This document shows, in pieces, positions 61,499 through 64,000 of a stretch of DNA of 64,000 bases. The notes under the pieces were generated by a model. That model saw only the letters and a program-made list of their open reading frames with translations, searched no databases and was not told the DNA's origin. Position 1 is the stretch's first letter, and each line of letters begins with the position of its first letter. The DNA comes from Istiophorus platypterus (lineage: Eukaryota; Chordata; Actinopteri; Istiophoriformes; Istiophoridae): the NCBI GenBank assembly GCA_016859345.1, contig CM029120.1, positions 8,200,001-8,264,000 of the forward strand. Direction: 5' to 3'. The translations under genes and the position numbers were made by a program.

Positions 61499-63462
61499 GG
61501 CCTGGACAAAGAGAGCCAGTGTGGACAACAGAACACAATCAACCACTCAATGGACAGCTATTAACTCATCGCACACAAATGCACACAAACACGCACACAC
61601 AAAATTCCAGACTCCGCAGCGGAGAAGCCGTGACATTCAGGCCCCAACCGGCCAATCGACGCGCTTCACCTCGACCACAATGGAGCCAGTCAATGATCAG
61701 CAGAGGACCATGGGAGATCCGTGAATCAACGTGCTTCGGCTCCTCATTCCTGTCCTACTAATCTTCGCGCTCTCTCCTTCCTCCTCCCCTTCTTTTCATT
61801 CTCTCCTTCCTCTTCTCTTTCCCAGGGTGGATCCCTCCATGGTTAAAGGTGGTTAGGAGATGCCATAAGGCACAGGCCACCTCCCACACACTCATGTATG
61901 AATCACCCCATTGTGGGTATGTTTCTATTCCCCAACAATGGCGCTAACTTCTCAGACGCCTTTATTCTACTGTGGGGCTTTATTTTGACAACTGCGTGAC
62001 ATACAGGCTAATAAGGAAAGAAGTGATCCACAAGTGATTCACAGTAAGACTAGACAATATTCCAGTGTCATTGTTTATCACTCAAGGCTATATCTCGAGT
62101 TCGCATATCAGAGCAATAATAAACGATAGGTGAAATATTATCTAGATCTGTTTCAGCCTCACATAGTGAAGAAGTCCTAAAGGGAGAGAGACACGAGCAG
62201 ACATTGGTTTTTGAGGGCTTATCTTCGACATTTTGGTTGTGCTCACTTTCAGTTTTACTTCCAAATAATGTTTAGGTTTAGATAACCTGGACAACCTGCT
62301 GGCTTGTTCACAACCTTTATGTGTGAGAACATATTCTTTAGCTCCTCCTTGCAGCCCATCAGCTCCTTTATTCCCGGAAAACTCGACTTCCTACAACATA
62401 TGATATTTATGTTTTGTAAACATGTAGTTTTACATTCAACATACAATTTAAAAAGAGGATGTCTGTCAGTTAATTGCATGTCTTCTTTTCAAATTGATTC
62501 ACAGATTCACTTCTACTCAGCCAGTCCGTGAATCTTAATCTTCACAAACATCTTATAAGCATTTGGTTTAAAATTGCATCTTCCTCAAAGTCCCTCGGAG
62601 CACATTTTAGAGAGCATCTTATTCCTGTTGTAAAATATTGCTTTTTAAATGTATATTTAATATAGATGTATAGACATCTATATTAAATGTTGTTCTAGTA
62701 AGACATAAAAAAAAAATACTCAATGAGATTCATATGATTTTTAACTTTTTAAATGGCTCTGAATATCTAAGCAAATAACACGTGATTAATATTAAAGAGA
62801 CCATATCGTTCACCCTCACCTCAAACCGGCTTTAGGCTACCACCCAAACTGTCAGGTAGTCAACCAAATCCAACCTTTTCCTCTTTGGGGGCAGGCCACT
62901 TTATGGTCTGCCGCAAACCACAATATGCAAAAACAATGGGTGAACTTTTAACAACTGAACTTTGAAGTATGTATATCCTCACTCAATATCTGTGATTTCC
63001 TCTTTTTCGGTTTCTGTTTGAGTCACTCGAGCTTTTAAACTCCAGAGAAAACACGAAAAGATATTTGACTGCCTCAAAAAAAAACAATACAAAACCAACT
63101 CAAGGTTCAAGGTTGATCTCGTGGTTGAGGCTATATTAACTTCCATACCTTTCTCTATTGCAAAATGGGATTTTGGCTAGGAAAGTTACCAGTATTAGTG
63201 TCTAAAAAAACAAAACAAAACAGAAAAACGATTAGACAGGAACACCTGATGGCAAAAGGCCATGATAAACAGGCAGATGTAACCTCAGCTAATTGACATG
63301 AAGCTTTCTGCCCCCTCAACCCCCACCCCCCAACACACACACACCCGCTTCTCACACTCACACTTTCCCTGTCACGTCTTCATTTTTAGTAGCCGGCAGT
63401 GTTACATGGAATATGAGACGACCACCCACACACATAGACTCACTCTCTCTCACACACTCACT

Positions 63463-63499
<37 letters not shown>

Positions 63500-63772
63500 C
63501 TGGGAAATGTGAATGACCGTGTCAATAAAAGTTCCATTAATACGGTCAGAACAATAGCACCTTGTGCTGCACTGATGAATAACTAACAGCTTTTTTTGTG
63601 TCTATGCATGTGCGCAGCGCTTGCTTGTGTATTGCACAATCAAGGGCAGGCAAGCACATGTGGGTGCAGAGAGCTGCATAAATAACACTCCAAATCAATT
63701 AGAAAGCATAAATGTGACAAGTCCTATAGTTGTCGGTGGACTGGTACACAGCTTTTAATGCTGGCTTGATTA

Positions 63773-63888
63773 CAGACTAACCACACCTTATATCCTAACA
63801 CACACACACACACACACACATCCAGAGAGACAGACTAACCACACCTTATAAGCCAACACACACATACACACACACACATCCAGACAGA
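63773..63888 (+). repeat. 58-bp tandem duplication containing (CA)n
   Basis: CAGACTAACCACACCTTATA + (CA)n + CATCCAGA occurs at 63773 and again at 63831, exactly 58 bp apart, with small changes inside the CA part. Confidence 0.85.
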
Positions 63889-64000
63889 TAGCCAGACACA
63901 AACACACAAACAGAGTTAGGGTGCGGGCATGAAGTAACTCGTAATTACAATTAAAAGTAAGCCAAAAATGAAACTTAATTAAGATTTCGGATTCCGCTGG

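Larger units (their letters stand above)
34001..64000. other. 30-kb upstream region without supportable coding sequence
   Basis: Every open frame here is short, low-complexity (CA/GT translated as Thr-His or Cys-Val runs) or without family resemblance. It contains more than a dozen long (CA)n/(GT)n tracts, old dispersed repeats and minisatellites. It is either intergenic or a 5' leader intron of ppp2r3a. In tetrapods the 5' neighbour of PPP2R3A is EPHB1 across a large gap, which fits a gene-poor region, but nothing here shows that gene. Confidence 0.6.

Overview
The window is eukaryotic nuclear DNA, most likely from a percomorph-type teleost. The evidence is one intron-rich gene with GT-AG splice sites, a very high density of long (CA)n/(GT)n tracts, and several dispersed repeats that I recognise as common in ray-finned fish genomes. 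No CRISPR array, rRNA, intact tRNA or bacterial-style operon was seen.

The only protein-coding gene I can support is ppp2r3a on the minus strand, from about 33.1 kb down to 8.3 kb. It encodes the B'' regulatory subunit of protein phosphatase 2A. I resolved 13 coding exons with consistent phases: two alternative N-terminal exons and eleven shared exons. The long form (PR130 type) starts in one very large exon at 30349-33099 (917 codons). The short form (PR72 type) starts in a 44-codon exon at 15151-15282. Both end in phase 0 and join the same shared exons (13350-13634 through 8321-8417, 482 residues plus stop). The predicted products are 1,399 aa and 526 aa. They share the PP2A-binding B'' core and two EF-hand loops (D-x-D-x-D-G type), so the layout is one catalytic-targeting core with two interchangeable N-termini driven by two separate promoters.

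Layout: 1-5.2 kb is intergenic, with a dead Tc1/mariner copy, a degenerate dispersed fish repeat and a local tandem duplication. 5.2-8.3 kb is the probable 3' UTR, with the first canonical poly(A) signal at 5184-5189, a polypurine tract, two dinucleotide tracts and a TTAA-flanked MITE-like element. 8.3-15.3 kb holds the shared exons and the PR72 exon. 15.3-30.3 kb is a large intron with LINE/SINE fragments and microsatellites. 30.3-33.1 kb is the PR130 exon, and 33.1-34.0 kb is a plausible 5' UTR or promoter. 34.0-64.0 kb has no supportable coding sequence. It is the upstream flank or a 5' leader intron, rich in CA/GT tracts, a 10-bp minisatellite, a G-run/C-run inverted repeat and old dispersed repeats.

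I did not find a clearly new biological system. The best leads are the lineage-specific Pro/Thr/Ala expansion in the PR130 exon, possible untranslated leader exons for both isoforms, and several repeat structures inside the predicted transcript.
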